From: Chloroflexota bacterium
GTDB lineage: Bacteria; Chloroflexota; Anaerolineae; UBA4142
Assembly: GCA_016219275.1 (NCBI GenBank)
Contig: JACRBM010000105.1
Location: 1-64,000 of the forward strand
Length of the DNA stretch: 64,000 nt
Reading direction: 5' to 3'
In this document: positions 1 to 8,592 of the stretch, piece after piece
Numbering within the stretch: the first letter of the stretch is position 1
Layout: every line of letters starts with the position of its first letter
Translations under genes and position numbers: made by a program
The notes under the pieces: model-generated
Told to the model about the DNA's origin: nothing
What the model saw: only the letters and a program-made list of their open reading frames with translations
The model's database searches: none

Positions 1-2
1 CG

Positions 3-122
3 TATCACGGCGCGGATGGCTTTGAGCGCTGGGTCGGCTGGGGCATCTTGGTCGCTAACTTGGTCGTCATTGCCCGAACACTGCACAAGCGGCGGCACCG
101 CAAACGTCATGCTCAAAACTGA
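3..122 (+). CDS. Probable transposase, C-terminal fragment (runs off left edge)
   Basis: An open frame enters from the left edge and ends at TGA 120-122, giving about 39 residues. It contains a W-V-G-W-G-I-L-V-A-N-L core followed by I-A-R-T-L and a basic tail (HKRRHRKRH). That pattern resembles the C-terminus of ISNCY/IS4-like transposases, where an aromatic-Gly helix precedes an N-L-x-x-I-(A/G)-R motif. Only the tail is visible, so the family is tentative and it cannot be told whether the element is intact. No terminal inverted repeat was recognised before the next gene. Confidence 0.5.
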   Translation, partial: YHGADGFERWVGWGILVANLVVIARTLHKRRHRKRHAQN

Positions 123-172
123 ATTTTCCAACAAGAACTAATTAGGAGAAATAGATCAATTTTGGAGAACCT

Positions 173-2233
173 ATGACCACCCAACCACCCCCCCAGCTCG
201 ACCAACTCTGCATTAACACGATTCGCTTTCTCGCGGTGGACGCGATTCAAAAAGCGAACAGTGGACACCCTGGCTTGCCGATGGGCGGCGCGCCAATGGC
301 GTACACACTCTGGACGCGTTTTCTCAAACACAGTCCCAGCAATCCGCAATGGTTCAACCGCGACCGGTTCGTCCTGTCCGGCGGACACGGCTCGATGTTG
401 CTCTATTCGCTCTTGCACCTCACCGGCTATGGCGTCTCGCTCGACGACCTGAAACAATTTCGCCAGTGGGAAAGCATCACGCCAGGTCATCCCGAACGCG
501 GACTTGCACCCGGCGTCGAAACGACGACGGGACCTCTCGGACAGGGGTTTAGCAACGCGGTCGGCATGGCAATCGCGGAAAAATTTCTCGCGGCGCGGTA
601 CAACAAACCGGGACACGACATCGTCAATCACTTGACGTACGCGATGCTCGGCGACGGCGATATGATGGAAGGCATCACCGCCGAAGCCGCGTCGCTCGCC
701 GGTCATCTCAAGCTCGGCAAGTTGATTTGTCTGTACGACAACAACTACATCTCGCTCGCCGGCGCGGCGGCGCTCTCGTTCAGCGAAGACCGCGCGAAAC
801 GCTTTGAGGCGTACGGCTGGCAAACGATCAGCGTAGACGATGGCAACGATACCGCCGCGATTGAGCGCGCGATTCGCGCCGCGCAAGCCGAAACGACCAT
901 GCCGACCTTGATTCTCGTCCGCACGATCATCGGCTTTGGCGCGCCGCACAAACAAAACACGTTCGAGATTCACGGCGCGCCGCTCGGTCCCGATGAAGTC
1001 AAGGCGACGAAAGCAAACCTGGGATGGAATCCGGACGAATCGTTCGTCGTGCCCGGCGAGGCGCTCGAACATTTCCGCGAAGCAATTGACGCCGGAAAAA
1101 AATCGGAAAACGAATGGAACGCAAAATTCGCCGCGTACGCGAAAGAATTTCCGGAACTTGCGTCCGAGTTGCAACGCGCGCTCAAAGGTGAACTGCCGGC
1201 GGGTTGGGACGCGAACATTCCGATTTTTCCGGCGGACGCGAAAGGTCTCGCGACGCGCGCGGCAGGCGGTCAAGTGCTGAACGCGATTGCGAAAAATATC
1301 CCAACACTTATCGGCGGCTCGGCGGACTTGAATCCCTCTACGAATACCGCGATGAAAGGTCTCGGCGATTTTCTCCCACCCGGACTCGCGAACGGCGACA
1401 CACAAGGCGCGGTCGGCGGCGGCATCGGTTACACAGGACGCAATTTGCACTTTGGCGTGCGCGAGCACGCGATGGGCGCGATTGCGAACGGACTGGCGGC
1501 GCATGGCGGCATCTTGCCCTTCACCGCGACGTTCCTCACGTTCAGCGATTACATGCGCGGCGCGATGCGCCTCGCCGCGATTATGGGGACACACGTCATT
1601 TTCGTTTTCACGCACGACAGCGTCGGCGTGGGCGAGGATGGACCGACGCACCAACCGGTCGAACACTTTGCCGCGTTGCGCGCGATTCCGCACCTCACTG
1701 TGATTCGCCCCGGCGATGCGAACGAAGTCGCGGTCGCGTGGCGCGTCGCCATCGAAACAAACGCGCCGGTCGCGATTCTGCTCACGCGCCAAAACCTCGC
1801 GACATTGGATCGCACGCAGTACGCATCGGCGGATGGCGTGCGACGCGGTGGGTACATACTCGCCGATGCCGCAAGCGGGCATCCTGAAATCATTTTGATG
1901 GCGACCGGTTCCGAAGTGCCGTTGATCGTTGGCGCGCAAAAGAAACTCGCCGAGCAGGGCATCGCCGCGCGTATCGTCTCGATGCCATCCTGGGAATTGT
2001 TCGACGCGCAACCGAAAGAATATCGCGATGCGGTTTTGCCGCCGAGCATTCGCGCGCGTCTCGCCGTCGAAGCGGGCATCACGCAGGGCTGGCACAAGTA
2101 CGTCGGACTCGACGGCGATGTGATCGGCTTGGATCGCTTTGGCGCGTCCGCCCCGTTCGCCGTGATTTTCGAAAAGCTGGGATTCACGGTGGATAACGTT
2201 GTCGCTCGCGCGAACAAGTTGTTGGGACGTTAG
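173..2233 (+). CDS. tkt: Transketolase
   Basis: Thiamine-diphosphate-dependent transfer of two-carbon ketol units between sugar phosphates in the non-oxidative pentose phosphate pathway; cytosolic. The 686-residue length is normal for the family. Visible motifs are the substrate-binding N-S-G-H-P-G near residues 29-34, the TPP/Mg motif GDGDMMEG at 160-167 followed by YDNNYIS at 188-194, and the central pyrimidine-domain motif G-V-R-E-H-A-M-G with the proton-relay Glu near 431. The start is supported by GGAG (about 163-166) a few bases upstream. It is the first gene of a plus-strand sugar-phosphate operon running to pgl. Confidence 0.95.
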   Translation: MTTQPPPQLDQLCINTIRFLAVDAIQKANSGHPGLPMGGAPMAYTLWTRFLKHSPSNPQWFNRDRFVLSGGHGSMLLYSLLHLTGYGVSLDDLKQFRQWESITPGHPERGLAPGVETTTGPLGQGFSNAVGMAIAEKFLAARYNKPGHDIVNHLTYAMLGDGDMMEGITAEAASLAGHLKLGKLICLYDNNYISLAGAAALSFSEDRAKRFEAYGWQTISVDDGNDTAAIERAIRAAQAETTMPTLILVRTIIGFGAPHKQNTFEIHGAPLGPDEVKATKANLGWNPDESFVVPGEALEHFREAIDAGKKSENEWNAKFAAYAKEFPELASELQRALKGELPAGWDANIPIFPADAKGLATRAAGGQVLNAIAKNIPTLIGGSADLNPSTNTAMKGLGDFLPPGLANGDTQGAVGGGIGYTGRNLHFGVREHAMGAIANGLAAHGGILPFTATFLTFSDYMRGAMRLAAIMGTHVIFVFTHDSVGVGEDGPTHQPVEHFAALRAIPHLTVIRPGDANEVAVAWRVAIETNAPVAILLTRQNLATLDRTQYASADGVRRGGYILADAASGHPEIILMATGSEVPLIVGAQKKLAEQGIAARIVSMPSWELFDAQPKEYRDAVLPPSIRARLAVEAGITQGWHKYVGLDGDVIGLDRFGASAPFAVIFEKLGFTVDNVVARANKLLGR

Positions 2234-2284
2234 ATAGTTGGATAGTTGAATCGTTGGAATAGCCAACGACCCAACTATCCAACT
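2234..2284. repeat. Imperfect palindrome after tkt (AACTATCC family)
   Basis: Arms TAGTTGGATAGTTG (2234-2247) and CAACTATCCAACTA (2271-2284) are exact reverse complements, with an inner CGTTGG/CCAACG pair. It begins directly at the tkt stop codon and has no T-run, so it is a repeat-family hairpin rather than a classical terminator. Related CCAACTATCC-type sequence occurs at 23905-23940 and inside topA near 46145-46180. Confidence 0.8.
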
Positions 2285-2302
2285 ACCAAACAAAGGTAAA
2301 AC

Positions 2303-2629
2303 ATGATTTACGAATTGCGAATTTATCACGCCACGCCGGGCAAGCTGCCCGCGCTTATCAAACGATTCGAGACGACGACGCTCAAGTTCTGGGAGAAACA
2401 CGGCATTCGCCAAGTCGGTTTTTGGACCTCCATGATCAGCGAGAGCAATCAGGATTTATACTACATGCTCGAATGGACCGACCTGGGTGAGCGTCACAAA
2501 AAGTGGGACGCGTTTATGAGTGATCCGGACTGGAACAAGGCAAAAGCCGAAACGATTAAAGACGGCGAACTTTACACACACATCTCGAATGTCATTCTCG
2601 CGCCGACCGCGTTCTCGAAATTAAAATAA
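2303..2629 (+). CDS. NIPSNAP-family protein
   Basis: A 108-residue protein that opens with the M-I-Y-E-L-R-I-Y signature of NIPSNAP (PF07978), a small ferredoxin-like alpha/beta barrel fold. The later Y-Y-M-L-E-W segment and a terminal strand fit the same fold. The biochemical role of bacterial members is unknown. AAAGG lies just upstream of the ATG. It sits between tkt and rpiB, so it is probably co-transcribed with the pentose phosphate genes, but nothing in the sequence ties it to sugar metabolism. Confidence 0.85.
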   Translation: MIYELRIYHATPGKLPALIKRFETTTLKFWEKHGIRQVGFWTSMISESNQDLYYMLEWTDLGERHKKWDAFMSDPDWNKAKAETIKDGELYTHISNVILAPTAFSKLK

Positions 2630-2710
2630 TAATTTCACTGCGAAGGCGCCGAGGCGCGAAGAAGATGAAAAAAATCTTTTGCGTCTTGGCGGTAGAAGTT
2701 TGAGGTCGAA

Positions 2711-3163
2711 ATGAAAATAGCAGTTGGCGCTGATCACGGCGGCTTTACGCTCAAGCAAACGGTGATTGACGAACTGACCAAACTTGGGCATACTATTGTG
2801 GATTGCGGCGCGCGCGCGTACGATGCCGCCGACGATTATCCGGATTTCGCGCGCGCGGTCGGCGCGGCGATTCAACGCGGGCAAGCCGAACGCGGTATCG
2901 TGTTGTGCGGCAGCGGCGTTGGCGCGGCGATTGCCGCGAGCAAAATGCGCGGCGTGCGCGCGGGGTTGTGTCACGACACGTACTCGGCGCGGCAAGGCGT
3001 CGAGCACGACCACATGAACGTGCTCGCGCTCGGCGCGCGCATCATCGGCGACGAACTCGCGCGCGAATTGGTGCGCGCGTTCGCGTCCGCGCAATTTTCG
3101 CTCGATCCGCGCTTTCAACGGCGGCTCGACAAGGTTATTGCACTCGAAAAGGAAAATTCTTGA
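2711..3163 (+). CDS. rpiB: Ribose 5-phosphate isomerase B
   Basis: RpiB/LacAB-family isomerase interconverting ribose 5-phosphate and ribulose 5-phosphate. The 150-residue protein has the N-terminal A-D-H-G-G motif (residues 7-11), the catalytic-loop C-G-S-G-V-G (66-71, with Cys66 as the expected base) and H-D-T-Y-S-A-R (88-94) followed by H-D-H-M-N-V-L-A-L-G. All are standard for RpiB. It is co-directional with tkt and tal-pgi, as expected for a pentose phosphate operon. Confidence 0.93.
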   Translation: MKIAVGADHGGFTLKQTVIDELTKLGHTIVDCGARAYDAADDYPDFARAVGAAIQRGQAERGIVLCGSGVGAAIAASKMRGVRAGLCHDTYSARQGVEHDHMNVLALGARIIGDELARELVRAFASAQFSLDPRFQRRLDKVIALEKENS

Positions 3164-3262
3164 TTTTCGAGTGCCGATTTTCGATTACCAGACCAAAATC
3201 GCAAATCAAAAACATCGTCCTGAGCAAAGCGAAGGATCGAAAATCGAAAATAGGAGAACACG
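3164..3262. repeat. Intergenic repeat cluster (GATTTTCGA / GAAAATCG family)
   Basis: The gap between rpiB and tal-pgi is filled with direct and inverted GATTTTCGA/TCGAAAATC words plus the block CGTCCTGAGCAAAGCGAAGG. The same AAATCG-type words recur at 7642-7737, in lysA (about 30148-30215) and before topA. A ribosome-binding site (AGGAGA) follows, just before the next start. No coding content is seen. Confidence 0.75.
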
Positions 3263-6055
3263 ATGTCAACGAATCCACTTCTCGACCTGAAACAACTTGG
3301 ACAATCCATCTGGCTCGACAGCATCCGCCGCTCGCACATCACGTCGGGCGGACTCAAGAAATTGATTGACGACGACGGCGTCGCCGGCGAAACGTCCAAC
3401 CCGAACATTTTCGAAAAAGCGATTGCCGGCAGTCACGATTACGATGACGATGTGCGTGACCTGATCGCGGCGGGCAAGCGCGCACTCGAAATTTACGAAA
3501 CGCTCGCGATCAAAGATGTTCAAACCGCGTGCGATGTGTTTCGCCCGGTGTACGATGCGACCCAGGGCGGCGACGGATTTGTGAGTCTCGAAGTCTCGCC
3601 GAAACTCGCGTACGACACCGCCGGCACGATTGCCGAGGCGAAACGTTTTTTCAAAGCGGTCAATCGTCCGAACGTGATGATCAAAATTCCGGGGACGCCC
3701 GCGGGCGTCCCCGCGGTTGAAGAATGTCTTTATAGTGGGTTGAATGTCAACGTCACGTTGTTGTTCGCGGTCGAAGCGTACGAGCAGGTCGCGTGGGCGT
3801 ACGTGCGCGCGCTCGAACGCCGCGCGGCGGAGGGAAAACCGATTGATCGCATCGCGTCGGTCGCGAGTTTCTTCGTCAGCCGCATTGACACGCTCGGCGA
3901 TAAATTGCTCGCGGACAAAATGAAAGCGACGACGGATCCCGCGCTCCAGGCGAAACTCGAAGCGTTGGGCGGCAAAGCCGCGATTGCGAATGCGAAGCTC
4001 GCGTACCAACTGTTCAAGAAAATTTTTGGCGACGCGCGTTTTATCGCGCTCAAGTCGAAAGGGGCGCGCGTGCAGCGACCACTCTGGGCGAGCACGAGCA
4101 CCAAGAATCCAAATTATCCCGACGTGCTGTACGTCGAAACGTTGATCGGTCCCGATACGATCAACACCTTGCCGTTGGAAACGATTGACGCGTACCGCGA
4201 TCACGGCAAGCCGCGCGTCACGATTGAAGACGCTATCCCCGGCGCGTTGCGCGTGTTGCAAGACCTGAGTTCGGTCGGCATCCGCATGCAAGCGATCACC
4301 GATCAGGTGCTCGACGAAGGCGTGGTCAAGTTCGACCAAGCGTTCGATCAATTGCTGGGTAGCATCGAAGCCAAGATTACCGCGGCGGCGAACGCGCGCC
4401 ACAGCGCGAACCTCGGCAAGTTTGCGCGCGAGGTGGACGAGGCGCTCCGCGTCGCGCAGAACTCCAAGATCGTGCCGCGCATTTGGCAAAAAGACCCGGC
4501 GGTGTGGAAAGCGAAACCCGCGGAGCAACATGAAATCGTGGACCGTCTCGGCTGGCTGACGGTTGCAACGGAGATGCGAAAAAATATCGCCGACCTGCGC
4601 GCGTTTTCGGACGAAGTGAAACGCGCCGGGTACAAATCGGTCGTGCTGTGCGGGATGGGCGGCAGTTCGCTCTGCGTCGAAACGTTGCGCGACACGCTCG
4701 GCGTCGCGCGCGGTTTTCCGAAAATGTTCGTGCTCGATACGACCGATCCCGCGACGATTCGCGCGCTCGAACGCAAACTCGATGTCAAGCGAACGCTGTT
4801 CATCATCGCGAGCAAATCGGGCGGCACGGTCGAAACGTCGTCGCACTATAAATACTTTGCGAAACAAGTGTCCGCGCAAAGTTTTGTCGCGATCACGGAC
4901 GCGGGCACCTCGCTCGATCAACTCGCGCAAGCGCAAGGTTTTCGCCACGTGTTCCGCAATCCCGCGGACATCGGCGGACGCTACTCGGCGCTCTCGTTCT
5001 TTGGTCTCGTGCCCGCCGCGTTGATGGGGATTGACTTGGATCGTCTGCTGACACGCGCGGAAGAAATGGCGCGCGCGTGCGCGAGCGACGCGAATCCTGG
5101 GTTGTGGCTGGGTGTGGTGTGGGGCGCGCTTGCGAAACACAAACGCGACAAGATCACCGTCATCACCTCGCGTGGTCTCGAAACGTTCGGCGCGTGGGCG
5201 GAGCAACTCATCGCAGAATCTACCGGCAAGGAAGGCAAGGGGCTGACGCCGGTGGACGGCGAGCCGCTCGCGCCGTCGTCGCAGTACGGCGATGATCGCG
5301 TGTTCGTTTATTTGCGATTGGCTGGCGCGAAGAACGCCGCGCTCGACCGCAAAGTGACCGCACTCGAAGAAGCCGGGCAACCGGTCGTGCGTTTGCACAT
5401 GCGCGATGTGTACGATGTGGGCGCGGAATTTTTCCGCTGGGAATTTGCGACCGCCGTCGCCGGCGCGCAGATCGGCATCAACGCGTTCGATCAACCGAAC
5501 GTGCAAGAATCGAAAGACAACACCAAGCGCGTGCTGGCGACCAAGAAACCCAAAGCCGAAAAACCGGTTTGGAAGAACAAGCAGTTCGAAGTGTTTGCGA
5601 CCGAAAAAATGTCCAAGGTCAAAACGCTGCGCGACGTGTTTCGCGCGTTCATGGCGCACGCGCAGCCGAACGATTATTTCGCGCTAATGGCGTACGTCGA
5701 GCGGTCGCCGAAAAATCATCGTGCGTTGCAAGCGATACGGGTCGGGGCGCGCCGCGCGGGCAAACTCGCGACGACGTTGGGTTTCGGTCCGCGCTTTTTG
5801 CACTCGACAGGACAGTTACATAAGGGCGGCGCGAACACCGTCCTGGGTCTGCAAATCGTCGCCGACGACGCGGCGGACGCGAAAATTCCCGGCGAGGCGT
5901 ACTCGTTCGGCGCGCTCAAACGCGCGCAGGCGCTCGGCGATTGGCAAGCGCTGCAAAGTCACAAACGCCGCGCGTTGCGGGTGCGCGTGAAACGCGGCGG
6001 GTCGCTCGCGCAACTGGCGAAGGAATTTGTAAATGCGTTGAAGGAGCGGAAATAA
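3263..6055 (+). CDS. Bifunctional transaldolase / glucose-6-phosphate isomerase
   Basis: A 930-residue fusion. Residues 1 to about 375 are transaldolase: E-T-S-N-P-N-I-F near the N-terminus, the Schiff-base lysine region V-M-I-K-I-P-G-T (Lys141) and the N-V-T-L-L-F strand. Residues about 380-930 are a phosphoglucose isomerase with two SIS folds: G-M-G-G-S-S near 464, the phosphate-binding S-K-S-G-G-T-V-E-T near 517, and N-P-A-D-I-G-G-R-Y-S further on. Such fusions are known in Chloroflexota and some other bacteria and couple the non-oxidative pentose phosphate pathway to glucose 6-phosphate. The start follows AGGAG at the expected distance. It lies between rpiB and zwf, consistent with one pathway operon. 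Confidence 0.93.
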   Translation: MSTNPLLDLKQLGQSIWLDSIRRSHITSGGLKKLIDDDGVAGETSNPNIFEKAIAGSHDYDDDVRDLIAAGKRALEIYETLAIKDVQTACDVFRPVYDATQGGDGFVSLEVSPKLAYDTAGTIAEAKRFFKAVNRPNVMIKIPGTPAGVPAVEECLYSGLNVNVTLLFAVEAYEQVAWAYVRALERRAAEGKPIDRIASVASFFVSRIDTLGDKLLADKMKATTDPALQAKLEALGGKAAIANAKLAYQLFKKIFGDARFIALKSKGARVQRPLWASTSTKNPNYPDVLYVETLIGPDTINTLPLETIDAYRDHGKPRVTIEDAIPGALRVLQDLSSVGIRMQAITDQVLDEGVVKFDQAFDQLLGSIEAKITAAANARHSANLGKFAREVDEALRVAQNSKIVPRIWQKDPAVWKAKPAEQHEIVDRLGWLTVATEMRKNIADLRAFSDEVKRAGYKSVVLCGMGGSSLCVETLRDTLGVARGFPKMFVLDTTDPATIRALERKLDVKRTLFIIASKSGGTVETSSHYKYFAKQVSAQSFVAITDAGTSLDQLAQAQGFRHVFRNPADIGGRYSALSFFGLVPAALMGIDLDRLLTRAEEMARACASDANPGLWLGVVWGALAKHKRDKITVITSRGLETFGAWAEQLIAESTGKEGKGLTPVDGEPLAPSSQYGDDRVFVYLRLAGAKNAALDRKVTALEEAGQPVVRLHMRDVYDVGAEFFRWEFATAVAGAQIGINAFDQPNVQESKDNTKRVLATKKPKAEKPVWKNKQFEVFATEKMSKVKTLRDVFRAFMAHAQPNDYFALMAYVERSPKNHRALQAIRVGARRAGKLATTLGFGPRFLHSTGQLHKGGANTVLGLQIVADDAADAKIPGEAYSFGALKRAQALGDWQALQSHKRRALRVRVKRGGSLAQLAKEFVNALKERK

Positions 6056-6056
6056 A

Positions 6057-6088
6057 TTGTAGGGGCGGGGTCACCCCGCCCCTACAAC
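6057..6088. repeat. GC-rich perfect palindrome between tal-pgi and zwf
   Basis: TTGTAGGGGCGGGG faces CCCCGCCCCTACAA with only a few bases between the arms. It starts two bases after the tal-pgi stop codon. There is no T-run on the plus strand, so it is more likely a mobile palindrome or an mRNA-stabilising hairpin than a terminator. Confidence 0.8.
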
Positions 6089-6108
6089 TTGACGGACGAG
6101 GTAATTAG

Positions 6109-7641
6109 ATGAATCCAACCGATAGCACTGTCACACCGCAACTGCGCGTCGGCATGACGCCGCAACGTCTGCCGCCGCCGGCTGCGCTCGTCATCTTTGG
6201 CGCGACCGGCGATTTAACGCAACGCAAACTCGTGCCGGCGTTGTTCGATTTGTATTGCGACAAACGCTTGCCCGAAGGATTCACCATCGTTGGATTTGCG
6301 CGCCGTGAAAAAACGAGCGACGAGTTTCGCGCCGAAATGCGCGAGGCGGTCGCGCAATTTGCGCGCAACAATTCGATGAACAATCCCAAGTGGGATGTGT
6401 TCGCGCAAGGATTGTTCTATCATCAAGCCGAGTTCCACGATCTCAACGGGTGCATCTCGCTTGCGAAATTTTTAGAGCGCGTGGCGACCGAGCGCGGCAC
6501 CGGTAGCAATGTGTTGTTCTACCTCGCGACCGCGCCGGAATACTACGCGCTGATCGTCGAGCAACTCGGCGCGGCGAAGCTGGCGCGCGCCGAGTACGGG
6601 TGGCGGCGCGTCATCATCGAAAAACCGTTTGGCACGGATCTCGCGAGCGCGTACGAATTGAATCGCGAGGTCCTCGCCGTCTTTAACGAGTCCCAGGTCT
6701 ATCGCATTGATCACTATCTCGGCAAAGAGACGGTGCAAAATATCTTGGTCTTTCGCTTTGGCAACGCAATTCTCGAACCGTTGTGGAATCGCAATTACAT
6801 TGATCACGTGCAAATCACCGCCGCCGAATCGGTCGGCGTGGAAGGGCGCGGCGGGTACTATGACGCCGGCGGCGCGTTGCGCGACATGGTGCAATCGCAT
6901 CTCTTACAGTTGATGGCATTGACCGCGATGGAACCGCCGGTGTCGTTCGACGCGACGGCGGTGCACGACGAAAAAGTCAAAGTATTGCGCGCGATTGATA
7001 TGCTTTCGCCCGATGAAATCAACAACCAAATCGTGCGCGGGCAGTACTCGGTGAACGGCGCGACCCCAGGTTATCGCGAAGAACCGCGCGTGGATCCAAC
7101 CTCGTGCACCGAAACGTTCGTCGCCTTGAAACTCGCGATCAATAATTGGCGATGGGCGGGCGTGCCGTTTTATCTTCGCACCGGCAAACGTTTGCCGCGC
7201 CGCGTCACCGAAATCGCGATTCAATTCAAAGCGGTGCCGCATCCCTTGTTCGCGCAACAAGTCGCCGAGGGCGTCGAGCCGAACGTCCTCGCGATCCGAA
7301 TTCAGCCGGACGAGGGCATCCACTTGAAATTCGCGGCGAAGCAACCGGGGCAAGCGATTCGTCTGCGCGATGTCAACATGGATTTTTATTACAAGACCGC
7401 GTTCGGCAGTGTGCCGGGCGAAGCGTACGAAACGCTCTTGCTCGACGCGTTGCGCGGCGACTCGACGCTCTTCAATCGCAAGGACGAAGTGGAAATCGCG
7501 TGGTCGCTCGTCACGCCGATTTTGGAGCAGTGGCAAAACTCGCCCTCGCCGACATTCCCGAATTACGCGGCGAATACCTGGGGACCACGTTCGGCGGATA
7601 ACTTGCTCGCGCGCGATGGGCGCGTCTGGCGAGAACCGTGA
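6109..7641 (+). CDS. zwf: Glucose-6-phosphate 1-dehydrogenase
   Basis: First step of the oxidative pentose phosphate pathway: glucose 6-phosphate plus NAD(P)+ gives 6-phosphogluconolactone. The 510-residue protein has the nucleotide-binding [11 protein letters not shown] (about 31-41), E-K-P-F-G-T-D and the catalytic [13 protein letters not shown] (about 199-211). Length and motif order are typical. It lies just upstream of pgl, the next enzyme. No 6-phosphogluconate dehydrogenase gene is seen in the window. Confidence 0.95.
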   Translation: MNPTDSTVTPQLRVGMTPQRLPPPAALVIFGATGDLTQRKLVPALFDLYCDKRLPEGFTIVGFARREKTSDEFRAEMREAVAQFARNNSMNNPKWDVFAQGLFYHQAEFHDLNGCISLAKFLERVATERGTGSNVLFYLATAPEYYALIVEQLGAAKLARAEYGWRRVIIEKPFGTDLASAYELNREVLAVFNESQVYRIDHYLGKETVQNILVFRFGNAILEPLWNRNYIDHVQITAAESVGVEGRGGYYDAGGALRDMVQSHLLQLMALTAMEPPVSFDATAVHDEKVKVLRAIDMLSPDEINNQIVRGQYSVNGATPGYREEPRVDPTSCTETFVALKLAINNWRWAGVPFYLRTGKRLPRRVTEIAIQFKAVPHPLFAQQVAEGVEPNVLAIRIQPDEGIHLKFAAKQPGQAIRLRDVNMDFYYKTAFGSVPGEAYETLLLDALRGDSTLFNRKDEVEIAWSLVTPILEQWQNSPSPTFPNYAANTWGPRSADNLLARDGRVWREP

Positions 7642-7737
7642 GGCGGATTTGCGATTTGCGATTTCTGATTTCTGATTTTTCAATCGCGGATTGCGAATTG
7701 CAAATCACAAATCGAAAATCAAAAATCGAAAATTGTA
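7642..7737. repeat. Intergenic repeat cluster between zwf and pgl
   Basis: About 95 bases composed almost wholly of short AT-rich words (GATTTGCGATT, TTTCTGATT, CAAATCACAAATCG, AAAATCG) in direct and inverted orientation. The sequence is strikingly AT-rich beside its GC-rich neighbours. It reaches to the base before the pgl start and leaves no normal Shine-Dalgarno, so pgl may be translated from the preceding message. Confidence 0.8.
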
Positions 7738-8535
7738 ATGGACGATCCCGAAATCCAAATTGTTTCTGATCGCGGTGCGCTTGCGCGGAATGCCGCAACA
7801 CGTTTCGTGTCGCTCGCGCGCCAAGCGATGGACGCGCGCGGGCAGTTCGCAGTCGCCTTGTCCGGCGGTTCGACGCCGCGCGATTTGTACGCGTTGCTCG
7901 CGACGCCGGAAATTTCCGCGCAAGTAGATTGGTCGCGCGTGCATGTTTTCTTTGGCGACGAGCGCGCGGTGCCGCCCGATCACGCGGACAGCAATTTCAA
8001 AATGGCGCACGATGCGCTCTTTGCGCGCGTGCCGCTGCCCGCTGAAAACATTCATCGCATCCGCGCGGAACTCGCGCCCGATGTCGCCGCGCGCGAGTAC
8101 GAAAACGAGATGCGCGCGTTTTTTTCTCCCTCCCCTGCAGAGCGAGAGAGACTTGGGATGGAGGTTGAAACTCCCTCCCCTGCGGAGCGGGGGAGGGTCG
8201 GGGTGGGGGTTCTTGATTTGGTTCTTCTCGGTCTCGGCGCGAACGGACACACCGCGTCGCTGTTTCCGCACGCGCGCGCGTTGCGCGAGACGGAACGCTG
8301 GGTCGTCGCCGAGTACATCGCCGAAGTGAAAATGAACCGCATCACGTTGACCGCGCCGGTCATCAACGCGGCGGCAACTATTCTGTGGCTCGTCGCGGGC
8401 GCGGACAAAGCGACGACGGTGCGCGAGGTTATGCGCGGCGCGTTCCGTCCAGACGAATTGCCCGCGCAATTGATTCGCCCGCCGAACGCGTCCGTCGTGT
8501 GGCTGCTCGACCAGGCGGCGGCAAGTGAGTTGTAA
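7738..8535 (+). CDS. pgl: 6-phosphogluconolactonase with an in-frame repeat insertion
   Basis: Hydrolyses 6-phosphogluconolactone after Zwf. NagB/RpiA-like fold with A-L-S-G-G-S-T-P-R near the N-terminus, V-H-V-F-F-G-D-E-R-A-V-P and the G-L-G-A-N-G-H-T-A-S-L-F-P motif. Between the helix ending in M-R-A-F-F and the strand D-L-V-L-L-G-L-G lies a roughly 30-residue segment (8126-8215) containing S-P-S-P-A-E-R-E-R and P-S-P-A-E-R-G-R, encoded by two copies of a CTCCCTCCCCTGC...GAG-type repeat. That segment is absent from the family fold and looks like an inserted repeat that kept the frame. The ATG is the first codon after the repeat block. Confidence 0.9.
   Translation: MDDPEIQIVSDRGALARNAATRFVSLARQAMDARGQFAVALSGGSTPRDLYALLATPEISAQVDWSRVHVFFGDERAVPPDHADSNFKMAHDALFARVPLPAENIHRIRAELAPDVAAREYENEMRAFFSPSPAERERLGMEVETPSPAERGRVGVGVLDLVLLGLGANGHTASLFPHARALRETERWVVAEYIAEVKMNRITLTAPVINAAATILWLVAGADKATTVREVMRGAFRPDELPAQLIRPPNASVVWLLDQAAASEL
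8126..8215. repeat. In-frame repeat inside pgl (CCCTCCCCTGC family)
   Basis: Two imperfect copies of CCCTCCCCTGC(A/G)GAGCG followed by GGGAG/GGGTGGGG-type sequence. It resembles the widely dispersed bacterial palindromes whose translations give S-P-A-E-R-G-R-type peptides. It lies in a surface loop position of the enzyme. Confidence 0.75.
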
Positions 8536-8552
8536 AAATACCGGGAGGATCA

Positions 8553-8585
8553 AAAAACCAGGTTTCTCCAAGAAACCTGGTTTTT
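8553..8585. terminator. Bidirectional intrinsic terminator between pgl and the STAND regulator
   Basis: Stem AACCAGGTTTC (8556-8566) and GAAACCTGGTT (8572-8582), five-base loop, with an A-run on the left and a T-run on the right. It can therefore terminate both converging operons. A close relative with one mismatch is at 35274-35305. Confidence 0.85.
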
Positions 8586-8592
8586 GTTGGTT

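Noticed and set aside
113-2413. Very long minus-strand open frame opposite tkt
   Set aside because: Arginine- and phenylalanine-rich composition, no recognisable domain, fully antisense to a clear transketolase; a GC-rich shadow frame. Similar antisense frames opposite tal-pgi (3266-5659) and the ABC-F gene (21081-22619) were rejected for the same reason.
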